Source: Formicarius rufipectus (taxonomy: Eukaryota; Chordata; Aves; Passeriformes; Formicariidae). From it: a DNA stretch of 64,000 nucleotides. The position numbers and the translations under genes were made by a program. Positions 12,001 through 23,490 of this stretch are shown here, one piece after another. The stretch spans positions 779,587-843,586 of the forward strand of contig VXAU01004744.1 of assembly GCA_013399695.1 (NCBI GenBank), in the 5' to 3' direction. The notes below the pieces were generated by a model. That model was given only the letters and a program-made list of their open reading frames with translations. It searched no databases and was not told the DNA's origin. The stretch's first letter is position 1; the number at the start of each line of letters is the position of its first letter.

Positions 12001-13152
12001 AGTGCATGCAATGCAATTACCTTGCGTTGTAGTGATGAGAGAAAATTTCATTTCAGCTCTGGACCCAGACAAGTGTTCTAATACCACTTTTTTTTTTCTT
12101 TTTTTTTCCCAGTAATGATGTCTGATGGAAACTCTGAGTCATCCAGAGAGGAAAAAGATTAATATATCCACCTTGAACTCTAGACATAGATGAGAGCTTT
12201 CCAACCCGATGTTGGCAAGAAAAAGTCTGTTTGCTTCTTATAAAAAGAGGGTGATATTTTGTGAGAAAAGTCAAAATGGAGAATATAGATGCTGTCCCCA
12301 AACTACCTAAACTTCTAGGCTATTGCACAGCTGTATCTTCCAGAGGAACTGGTTTCAGCCAGTGTCAGAATATCAAAACAGTAAATCATCAGCTTGATTC
12401 AGTGTGGCATCTTTCTTGCATTTAAAACACACTGCAGGGCAGGCAGATTCATATGAATGTTGGTAATGTTTAGCAACTTTTTCCTCTGTACAGGGGCTTG
12501 AAAGGAAACCACAAAGCAGAACACCGATGGACTTGTTTGCCGTAATGGTAGCAAATCTGCAGGCAACTTTGCTGTATACCTCTCCTACAGATCAAGAGCA
12601 CTACTACCAGGCCCACAGAATGCAGTACATATGGGTTTGATATGAGAGATTGCATAGGCCTTTTTGTTATTTAGTTTACTTCTGGTTCTTAGAAGAAAAA
12701 TATCAGAAAAAGTGGATTGCTATAGTTGCTAGAGCACTAAGTAAACCAGGTTGGCTTGAGGTCAATACCTGCAGTCTGACTGGCTTACCAATGAAACAGT
12801 TGAATGTATTCTACTTTTTAAAGGGTTGAAGACAGGATTTTCAGCACAGAGAGATCAATTTGCCTGTGGGAACAACCTTTTCAGCATCCTAAATTAATTG
12901 TTTGCTCTTTTATGTGGACAGAGGACATGAAAATATGCAGCAAGTTTTTTCCGAAAGGCTTGGATTCCCAAACACAGAAGAAGCAAGGGTAACACAGGGC
13001 CATCAAGTTTGTGCTGTTAGAAAGGAAAAGCAAAGAAGGCTTTCCCAATTAGAGTTTCTGGACTACTTCTGTAAGTCATGCTCAACTGAATGCAGGAAAA
13101 AAAAAAAAAAAGCCAAATGATCTCAAGGTTCTCACGGTTCTTTCCATTTTAG
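9001..13152. other. Gene-poor unique DNA
   Basis: There is a 19-nt poly-A at 10277-10295, followed by a 14-bp tandem doublet (GGAACTAMTTAGT, 10300-10326). Poly-A lies at 13097-13111 and a broken poly-T near 12088-12108. The minus-strand frame at 11725-12087 (120 codons) shows no recognisable domain. Confidence 0.5.
10277..10295. repeat. Poly-A tract, 19 nt
   Basis: Uninterrupted run of 19 A. No retroposed gene body is recognisable upstream. Confidence 0.9.
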
Positions 13153-13211
13153 GATCAGAAAATCAAACTAGACCTGTGGAGGACACTCTGGAGAGCCTCC
13201 AAGGATGAAAT
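13153..13211 (+). CDS. Candidate internal exon, unknown gene
   Basis: A strong acceptor (TTCTTTCCATTTTAG) is followed by 59 bp open in frame 0 and then a GTATGT donor. The frame reads DQKIK then LDLWRTLWRASKDEM and would end in phase 2. The peptide is rich in charged residues and tryptophan, which is unlike random translation of AT-rich DNA, but a 59-bp open frame is easily found by chance. No protein family is recognised. The next exon would have to start with one base completing a codon, and I did not find a convincing partner. This is a candidate only. Confidence 0.22.
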
Positions 13212-16200
13212 GTATGTGTCACCTTGTGGACAAGCCTAAACTTTGTGGCTATGGTACTCCCCTCATATCCAAAGATTTGATCAAAAAGAGAGGTTACCAC
13301 AAAATCTGTATCTAGAAGTTTTCACTGTCTTCATCAGTCTGATCCCTGCAAGATCAGAGAGGAGTCAAATAGTCTTCAGCACATGCTCAAAACCTCATCT
13401 GGAGCTGTTCTTGTAATTCCTGTCCATTAGCACTCACAAATCCTATCAAGGTATGATGATCTGTCTCATTTGGGAAAGTGTTAATGGTTGCCCCTTGGTC
13501 ACATCATCTGTTACTCCAATACACACTGCAATCTCAAGCTTTGAGATATTAAGGGATGGCAGGAATCCTTATATGACTCACCAATTATATGAAAGCATCC
13601 ATCTACCCTGTATGGTCTCTGGGTTAAACTGATCCAATCCAAATTATATTTAAACAGAGTGAAATGCACAACCCTTGGCTCCAGTGCAAATGAATAAAAT
13701 TGAAATAATGCCTTCCAAAAAGGAACTTCTCTTGCCAGCTTCTTTAACAATGCCCTGCTTGTTGCTGATTTCACCTCAAATGTCACACCAAGATGCATCT
13801 GTAGGGAATTCAATGAAAAAAGTTTTCTGAGTTTTGAATGTATTGAAGTCCAATGGATTTTCACCATCACAAGTCCAGAAACCAGCAATTGCCTGAACTT
13901 TCTGCATCATCTTGAAGAATTTGAAATCTTCATTAATTCAGCAAGTCAGGCAGGGAGCATTTTAGACTAGCCAGTTACAAATATCTCAGAGAGAAGCAGT
14001 CTTCTTCGCCAGGACAACAGTGAGATGGAGATGCAGCATGATCAGGTGACAACAAAGATGAAAAATGACTACCCCATTCCATCCCAACCATTCCTGTCTG
14101 GTAGAGACCAAGTCATTATATTTGTCAGACCAATGTTATCACTCTGCCTATGGACAGACACAGTAAAAAACATATAACTCAATTCATCTTGTCTTTGCCT
14201 TTGTGAAGCCCTTTATCCTTTTTCTTAAGCTGCAAGACAATTAAATAGGATTTACTCCTTGGCAGACATGGAGAAAAGCCATTTCCAAATCTTAGGAACA
14301 CTGCAAAGTTATTCTACAAGCTTTGAAGAACAAAAGTAAAAAACCAAGAGGCTGTAAAAGGTTTACACTCTGGTGAACATGGGGCAGAATTAAAGTAAAT
14401 GAAGAAAACTCCTGGAAGAGTCAATGCACTCTTCCTGAACTGTCAAACATTTTGGTTCACTTAAGCTGTGTGTTTATGTTACTATTATTTCCTAAGTTCA
14501 CCTTGGTAAAAACTAACTGACTCTGTCTTTATACAATGAGAAAAAAACTGAGCAGGATAAAGTGAAAGAGAATGAACAATGACCTTTCCTTCTGCAGAGC
14601 CCATTGCTGAGAGAGGCAGGAAGAGATCTATCTGGTAATGTTTATCTGACCAAGGCAATTTACTGGATGATAGCTTTCCCCATAAGATCTAAGGACAAAA
14701 ATGGTATAATATCAACTCACAAGGGACCCACTAATATGAGCCCTAAAATGAAGCCCTCTGTGCTGAACTAACTGTATATTTCACAAGTAAGCCATGCCAT
14801 TGAGATGTTTAATGTTCCTCCGGAGGGCAATAGACCAGTGACAAGAAAAATAAACAAGAGCTAAAGATGAAGATGTCCTTGAACTGAAAGTGCTTCACTT
14901 TAGGAAACCAAATAAAGTGAGCAAGAAACAGTGAAGCATGGTTGCATTAAAATAGGTAATATTTTTTGTGTCTTCAGTGGGATGACTGGGGTATTTTATA
15001 CCATAGGTCTCCATGCAATTATGAAGACAGAGTTTTAGCTCACTGTGCCTGACTGAAAGGTAGAACTCCATCTCCTGATGAGAAAAATTAATCTCAGTGG
15101 GAGTGAAGGTTTAACCTCTGGCCTTCTGTATCCATCCAGGTATCCTCACCACTGGGCTGCAGTGCCCCTCTCTCCTTTCCCCCTCATTCATATGTTCCCC
15201 GGCATTTCAGCATGTCAGTAAAATTGTTGCTGAATCTGACTTTTTCCTTCAGAACATCTGATTTTTAACCAGCAAGTGCTTTGTCAGAGAAATCCCTGCA
15301 AGCACCACATGCAATGAACTAACAATCAGGTTAATCTAATAAATACATTTATTCTCATACAGTTCATGGCCACAGAATCCCAAGCTAGACAACCCAAAAA
15401 TACACCCAAAGGTTTGTTGACCTTGTTTTCAAATCTCTACCTACATTTATCAAGCTACTGGATCTGAAGTAAGCATAATTAAGTGAACAGAGGTGCAAGT
15501 ATGGCTGGTTTCATAAGGCAGGTGCACTGATAAACACCTATTTTGGTAACTAACATTTTACTGGGATGAGACAGGAAACACAAAATGTCCAGAGACATAA
15601 AATGATACGGTTTATATCATACCAAGGTTTTAAGTGAAACTAGTTGCTTTGAGGTTGCTTGCAGAGAGAAAAAGTGTTTCTAAATAATAAAAATTAACTA
15701 GGAAAGGTATTTTTCCTCTAAATTTTGAGTTTTCCACAATTATTTCAGCATTTTTGATCCAAATTTGTTAAAGTTTCCCATTGTGTAAGGTAAAATATAT
15801 CTTTGTTTGTCCTCTTTACTTAAAAGTTAAACAGAAGTCAAAGTATCAAGAGTAGTTCGAATGGTAGAAAATTCTTTTCCCTTTTCTGTTCTAATTTTAA
15901 ACTTGGAACTTGTGGCTATTCTTAAAATTAAGGTATTGATCATTATTTCACATCAGTCAGGCTACAGTCCTTATTTTCATGCCAAGGTCTTTTTTTAAGC
16001 ATGTCGAAAAGTAATCTGCACTATTACTTTCAATTACTGTTTAATAATTTATGAAATTACTTAGTATCATACCTGCAATATGTCAGTCAGGCTTCATTAC
16101 ATTGCAATGAGGTCTGATTTAACACAGTCATTATTGCTGCTGTTAAGAGTTTGTGGGGGAAAAGATTCCTGCAACTCTATTAATTTTAGCCATTTTAGAC

Positions 16201-19200
16201 TAAAATAAACAGCTACAAACAGATGACACTATACAGTGGGGTACTTAAGCATACCTAAGACTATACTGTCACCTGATTGCAAATACTTGCCTCTTGGAAC
16301 AGCTCCACGTTCTGCACTCAGTTAGGGAAATAGTCTCCCAAGTTTTTAGTGCAAATTGTTTTACAAGCAAAGATGAGCTATGAAAACTCAGGAGGAAGGC
16401 AAAGATTTGCATAACATTCCCTGGCAGCCAGGATGTGGACAGCTTAACTAGAATGAAGGCTCCTTGGAAGTGTTCATAAGGACATCAGACAAAGCATGCT
16501 CAGGTCCAGCCATGGCCTTGGGTTGGCCCCATGTTGTGGTTACGCTGACATGTATGAGTTTATAGCCGTGATGTATGAGACCATTGGTGGTACATGACAA
16601 AACACTGTGCCAAATAACAAGAAAAAAATTTTTTCAACTCAATTAAACTTTGAACAAGATAGCATTTGGGAAGGAAGCACATGAGCCTTTTTCCTTGACA
16701 TTAGTTCTCAAACTTACCTTTAGATGGCAAGTACAGTGGGTTTGCCAACTATCAGGAGTTATTCCAGGCTTTGAGATTAACTCAATCAAACAGACATCCA
16801 GGTTTCTCAGGGCATGTCTTGTTTTGTAATAAAGCATGAAATCCTGCAAACATACAGTTCAACCTAAGCACCACCTAATCTTTATAAAGTTGCAATTGTT
16901 TTTCATTGCTAATATGAAAAGCTATTTTTTCAGGTCTCAGACTTCCCACAAACAACAATCTAATTTTATTGATACTGTGTATAATGCCAGGCTAGGGAAA
17001 GGACCACTTTCTTTCCTGCAGGTGTTCTAGGCAGAGATAAAGACTGAAAACAAAGGAAAACAAAACTGTTCTTCATTTACCTGGGATTTCACAGGAACAG
17101 ACTGAAACCAAAATTTAACCCTCCCAAGCAATTGAAAACAGCCTTTACTCCAAGGTTAATAGTTCTGACTGCAAGCTCACAGTGCAATATTGTCTTCAGT
17201 TTGTATTTAATACCACTCCAAGAGTAGCACATTGAAGAAATAATCAGTATAATTATTTGCTGTTATTTTCAGCTCATTAGGAGTTTTTTTCTGACTTGAG
17301 TGCTGCTGGCTGAAGATGATTGGAGGCATCATACTGAAAGGCCATTTGGGTATTGTGCTCTTCGGGAGCCACAACAGCCTGGAAAGATGGAAAAGGTTAC
17401 CTGAGGCTTCTGATGGGGAAAGAGATGGTAGACTGGCATGTAGAATTACAGTAGGAACAAATATAAGGGAGAAATGAATCACAGTATTGCTGTCTGAAAA
17501 GAACAATATTATGACTATATGGATTTAATGACTGCTGATAGCTAGTTCAGTGACAGGTAGTCTCATCCACAGGGACAAAAGTACACAGTGTGCTTCGAGG
17601 AGACCTGGAGGCAATCCTTCAACTCAAATCCCATGATAGGATAATATGCTATGGCTTCTTTTATGCTGGAGGTGGCATCATTTCTAGATCCCTTCTGAGT
17701 ATGTCAGTTGATGATAACAGCATAATTTGCCTTAGAAATTTTAATTCCCCACATACACACCCTTTTCCTTATAAAGAAGGAAAGTGAGAACAATTTCTTT
17801 GAGCTGTCCTGAATAAATACTTTAAGAATATTAAAAATGAGAAGTGGATTAAAGCTTTATGAGCAAATTCCAAACCATGTAGGGCGCTTTGTTAATTTTA
17901 AAAGGAGGGATGTTATAACCTTCAGTGTTCACACTGTGACAGACAAACACCATCAGTGTTAAAAACAGGCAAAGTATTTCTGTGGCTGCAACAAGATGTA
18001 TAATCTCTTCTGGAATAACATCTGCCTGTCTTCCCTCTTTCACTGAGAAAATTTAGTAAGGAGCAGGTAAGGCAGTTCTGTGACATCACAGTTGTTATAC
18101 AGGAACTCCTGGATGTCATTAGCTGTTGCACTTTGTTTCCCTGTATTTTGTATTCAGCATGCATTAGCAGTTGCTTGTTTTGAAGTTCTCCAGGGTATTC
18201 TACATCGAAGTTGCCTGGTAGCAGAACAATCTGTGTTCCTCAGATATGCAAGTGACTAATTTTCCATCAATCAGAGATGAGACTTAAATAAATAAAGGTA
18301 CTTCATGGGGCTGCTGTGCCTAATGATAAGCAATTATATAAAGTCAAATTAAGGCAGTTCTTTGTGAAGGTCCTGTGAAATTGGTTAAGCAAAAAGAATA
18401 ACTGCACCATTTCAGTGATTCATCCTATTGCTCATTTCAGTGGGAGCATTATCTCAGTTAACTGATGCAATTAATATGAAAATGAGGAAATCATTGTTTA
18501 AGGAGATGAGGAGAGAGAAGGGGTCTTAATGCAGAGGCAGTGGAAAAAAAGAGTCACAGAGATGGAAATTTGCATAGGTCAATGGTAATGTAATGCATTT
18601 AGCACATATTCAAAGCTTAACTTGCATAGTAATACAGATCCATTAAATTCTCATTATGATGACCTGTGTCCAACACAATTCAATTTTTCTGAATCCTAAT
18701 GATAAAAAGTTAATTATGTAAGGTGAAAACCTTTTGTACTTGGCCTTAAAATAAAGCATTGAAAGGGCATTGAGGCTATCTTTTAGATATGGCAGGTAGC
18801 TTCACTTCTGCTTAATTCAATATTTTATTAAGCATGACAATATCTGAAGTTTGGCTTCAGATGTGCACTGCATATTTTTAATGTAGTCAGTGGGAATAAA
18901 TAAGCCTTCATCTGTAAAACTACAGTTTAGTGCTAATCATCTTCTAGTTACAAGTTCCAGTTTTGCATTCCCAGTTTATCTTGGTTTTCCTATTTTTAGT
19001 GACCAAAAAGCCTACCCAAATTTGGGAAAGAGACAAGAAAAGACATCCTCTCCCTTTCAGCACTGTATACATATTCCAGCTTTTGTTCACTACACGTCTT
19101 TGAGCCAATGACTTGAGCCAAACGCAAGGTCTCCAGCAGCTGTTTCTTCTCATTACCTGATTTTTCTTCCCTCCTCAGCTACAGGTGGAAGATAAGTGTC

Positions 19201-21146
19201 TGAATGCTGCTCAGCCTCACACCATTTCCTTCCACTTATCCCACGTTCACAGATAATGGTCATTCTTTGACTTACTCATCTGAGACAGGGAGCAAATGTG
19301 CCAGTTTCCTAGTGTGCTGAATTGCACTTTGTATTAAGAGGAAGGTGAGGAGATGCCCCATAATCAAATTCAACAAGGCAGGCTGCCATGTGAACAGGCT
19401 GTTGTTCTGAAAAGATGAGCATGCCAGAGTGGCACCTTCCTTACCCCTTTACATTAAGGCCATCATACATCACTCAGGCCATGTCAGCTTGTTTTAAGTT
19501 GTGATTAATTTGCCTCTAATAGACGTGTAAAGCACCTTTATTAACATCTGCGTAATGTAAGTCAGGCTTAGCGCAAATGAAAGCCAAGTCCTCTGCATAT
19601 TATTCTCCTTGTCATGTTCTTTTATCCTGAAATCTGCATTATACTTACAGTACATGACTGTTGCTTGTGGAAGAGATCCAAGTGATGACTTTAGTCACCT
19701 AATATCAAGCCAGAGCTCAGAACACCTTGACAAAATGCAGACATCTGCAGAGCAGAGGCCTGTACCTGAGCTAGTCACACAGGGCTCTCTGCACAGGTAG
19801 TGAAGACACCCAACTTCAACACATCAGAGAGCAGATGGCTGCATGTGGTCCTGGGCTTGAGCCCAGCACCAAAGATGTACAGCTATAGGAAAATTAAGAA
19901 AAATTACTCTAATTCTCTAAACCCAAGCCTGAGATCTAATCCTTGTTGTTTAAATTCATGGTAGCTTAAATTACCACATTCCCTTGACCACCAAGTTCTG
20001 CTTTTTACCTCCTCTAGAGCTTGTCTGAGTCCTGAGGAGCTATTTGACCTTTCAGGGAGCAAATTGAGCTCTCCTAGCCAGCTTAAGACTAATTCAGCCC
20101 CTGCCAATGCATACACATGTCTATGAAAAGGGATTTTCCCCAAGCACCAATGGTCATTGGTCCGAGTAGCACCGGTGCTGGAGCAAGGCAGGGCACAGGC
20201 TCATCTCTCCCAAGTATACCTATCATTCAGTTTCTTAGCACCACATAGGAGTTGCACTTCTAAAGCTATTTCAGTGCTTTTAAATGCAGATAAGCCTCAA
20301 CATCTAAAAGTAAGAGTTAGGTGGCTAAATGTTTTGTTCAGCCAGAATCTATTAGACAATAATTGAACTCAATAAGAATTATCTAATGTTGCCCAATCTT
20401 AAGTACCTCCATACTTTTACAGATTTAAGCATATGCGCTTCAAAGGTTTATATCTTTATGGATATTTTTGAGTCCACAGTTTTATGTTTTCATCAGCTTC
20501 CTTTCTGGCAACTTGTCAAGTGTCACTTGCTGATCCCCATGAGAGTGCTTCAAGTGTAGCTGGTGAGCAAACAAAATCTAGTTGAAAAGTAAGACAGAAA
20601 AAAAAAAAAGGCACTCATTAATACCTTGGTTTTAATCTTTTCTGGTTTGTTGTTTCCTGACATAAGAAAAGTAAGAAGTGCTGGATGAAAGCATGTGATC
20701 AGTCTTGGAGTGTGTGGAGAATTAAAAGAAACTGCTATATATAATTAATTGTGATTAAACCTAGTAAGAAAAATAACTTGTAGATCACACTAATCTTGCT
20801 TAAGGGCAGCTGCTTCACAAGTACCACTCTAATTAATAAGCTTCAGTTAAAGAAGAATCAATAAATACCACTATTCATAGAAAATGGGTATTACATGAGG
20901 AGGAAGATGGGATTTTAAAATAGGTTGGTTTCCTCCAAGCATAAGTTAAGATTCTTTTAAGGAAAAGAGAAATATCAGGTAGTGACAAATTGAGGAATAA
21001 TGCAATTAAAGTTACATCAGTCTCATTGTTTAGGAAGATCTAACAAAAGTATTTTATCTCCAGCCTTGATATCTATCAAAAGGGGAATTCTGCTTCTAAA
21101 AATAGAGGAAATGCACTTTTCAACGCAAACACCAATGCCTCTTGCT

Positions 21147-21173
21147 AAAAAAAAAAAGAAAAAAAAAAAAAAA
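21147..21173. repeat. Interrupted poly-A (A11 G A15)
   Basis: 27-nt A-rich tract with a single G. No retrocopy is seen upstream. Confidence 0.9.
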
Positions 21174-22495
21174 GGTATCTAATATGCCATACGAACAAAG
21201 CAACCAGCAAAAGCTGGTGACTACATCTGAATATCAAGAAATTCAGAGTATGGTGCATGATATAAAATCTTTGTGATTAGATTAATTTCCTTTTTTTGTC
21301 ACTACTCAACATTTAAAATCCAGTAGATTTTAGAATCAGAACACGCTATGATAGAGATTATCTTTATTTTGCACCAAACAGCAATATTTTGCCAATAAAA
21401 GTAGATTCCTGAAATACGTCCTGTGATTCCCTGAAAAAACTTTCCCAAAGGAGATATTTTTTATAAACCATCAAAATCCTTTTCTTTGTATCATACTTCC
21501 ATGAGGCACTACATTGTGTGACAACATTGTGACACATCAATATCCAATTTCACTTGCAACTTTCCTGGAGAGTGAGGGTTTGAAACTAGACACTTTTGTT
21601 TGTACAGCTGATCCACTGGGGTCTAAGAAGCTATACTAGGGACATGAGAAACCTTACAGCTGGAAAGTGAAAACCCAGCTGCTGCAATGTCCTGAGTGTA
21701 ATCACAGTCTGTGGTCAGGGTAGAAAAGTATTTGATGTTATTTTTCATGGATTTACAAGTTTCAGGGCCTTTTTGAGGTGGACCTTTGCAGCGGCCTTCC
21801 AGTACATTTAGTTCTGTGTAAGACTTGCTTGAATGTCCAGGAACTAGTCTAATCTCTGTGAAACACTTTTGGCCTTTGCAACACCTGAACAGTTGCAAAA
21901 CGAATAGTTCCTCAGCGTCTGTGTTTTAAGCTCTACCAAGGTATATCTCTTTCCACCTCTGTTTTGGAGTTCTTTCCACCTTCTTTTGTATCCAAAAGCT
22001 AGCCAGGTGTTGTTTTTCCAATCACTACTATGGTATCCAGGTCTGCCAAGGACAACAAACTATTCCAATACAGCAAAGCATTCATGAAGCCTTCCACAAT
22101 TTGCCCACAGCACAGTGGTTCTTTAGTGTTTACGAGCTTGTACTGCAATCTGAAGTTGTCCTTACACAGAAAAACATCCAAGTCTATCTGTGTTTTCCAT
22201 ATCTGTTAAATATTTGTGATCAGCAATGACCCCCAAATGGATTTGTTTCCCCTACCTTCATAGGTCTGAAATTAAGCTTTTTGTCGGCACTCTTTTTCTG
22301 TGCTCTGTCTTTAGTCAGAGATCCAGCATGGTATTCATATGATGTACCTCAGGCCCTCAGTTTAGAATTAGATTATTGCTGCCTGTGAGTGCCTTTCCTT
22401 CCCATGGATGAGGTGACTGGCTTAGAGTAGCTACAGAGGGTTTTGATAGTTAAACTTAGGTGACATAACTCATATTCTGGATGCCTTACAAAAGG

Positions 22496-22511
22496 CAACA
22501 ACAACAACAAA
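22496..22511. repeat. (AAC)n microsatellite
   Basis: About five AAC units. Confidence 0.85.
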
Positions 22512-23404
22512 ATTCAAACCAACCGTACCTTGCATTGTCACATTCTTACAAATATTCCCATATTTCATTAGCTCCTGATTCTGCAGTACTAAAATTAACA
22601 CAGGATCCATGCAGAATTTTCTAATGCAAAAGATTCAATGTTATTATTTATATTTCAGAACCAATAGGACACACAGACCCTTAGTCTCTAAGCAAACCCT
22701 CTGGAACTGCCCTTCTATAGTTCCTTGAACACCTCTCTCTGCTAACCCCAAAGAGCTTGTCCTGCCCGTAGACACAAAGAATTTAATTCAGCCGTTAGAA
22801 CTGCAGTCAGATTTCAAACCTACTCAGAGTTGAGGGAACAGGTCCACAGACTTAGGTCAGACCAATTTCTGTTTCTAAAGCCACCAATAAAATACAGCTG
22901 AAAGATGCTGTTTCCTCTTGCCACTCAACGATGCCATGCAGTGCCTCTCATGCAGCTCTGTAACCTCTCCCCCTGCTGCCCACCAATACCCCACCCTGGG
23001 AAATCAAAGCCCTTGCAATCAGTGTTTTTCAGGGTAACATCATGTATGTCATAAATAGGATATCTAAGCTTCTAAAAAAAAAAACCCAACTTGCCTCACT
23101 ACTGAAATCCTAGAAAATCAAGGAAGACAAAAATGGCATCTTGCCAGGCTGTCAGTTCCCTTCTCTGTTTGTTCCCAAGCTTTAGCTTTTGGCAAGAACA
23201 CATCCCTCTGCTGCAGTGATCCCTGCATAAAATTTAAGTAATCACCCTGATAGTTTGCTAGACTAAATTTTGCTGGATATTCGTACAAGAATGTGAAAAG
23301 CTATTTTTGTGCAACAGTCCTCCATGCTCTAACTCAGCAACAGAGAGGAGGGTAAAACAATTGGAGGAAAGTTGCTTCTGTGGGAGAAGCGAGTAGTCTT
23401 ATTA

Positions 23405-23490
23405 TTTCATTTACACCAGTATAATGTAGCTGCTTCCTTTGATAGTTTTAATGCAGCTCCTTCTAATTTACATTGGTGTAAGTGAAATCA
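23405..23490. repeat. Ancient MITE-like palindromic repeat fragment
   Basis: Arms CATTTACACCAGTATAA (23408-23424) and TTACATTGGTGTAAGTG (23468-23484) are imperfect inverted repeats around a core with a nested AGCTGC/GCAGCT pair (23428-23433 and 23453-23458). This fits a widespread amniote repeat whose copies read TTTACACCAGTGTAA, then a CCATTGA..TCAATGG core, then the mirror arm. The family attribution is from memory and its exact name is uncertain. Similar words recur at 47679-47762 and 48185-48265. Confidence 0.5.

Larger units (their letters stand above)
13212..23404. other. Long gene-poor block
   Basis: This block is unique sequence with no named repeat recognised. It includes the minus-strand frame 13511-13888 (125 codons, no domain), an interrupted poly-A at 21147-21173, and two minus-strand open stretches at 21623-22181. 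The text at about 18280-18500 and 19280-19620 is balanced in composition and rich in TAATTA-like homeodomain words, as many vertebrate conserved non-coding elements are; see findings. A short AAC repeat lies at 22496-22511. Confidence 0.5.

Noticed and set aside
14598..14634. 37-bp segment between TTCTGCAG and GTAATG
   Set aside because: Good splice-like sites but too short to judge. Its frames do not connect in phase to 13153-13211.
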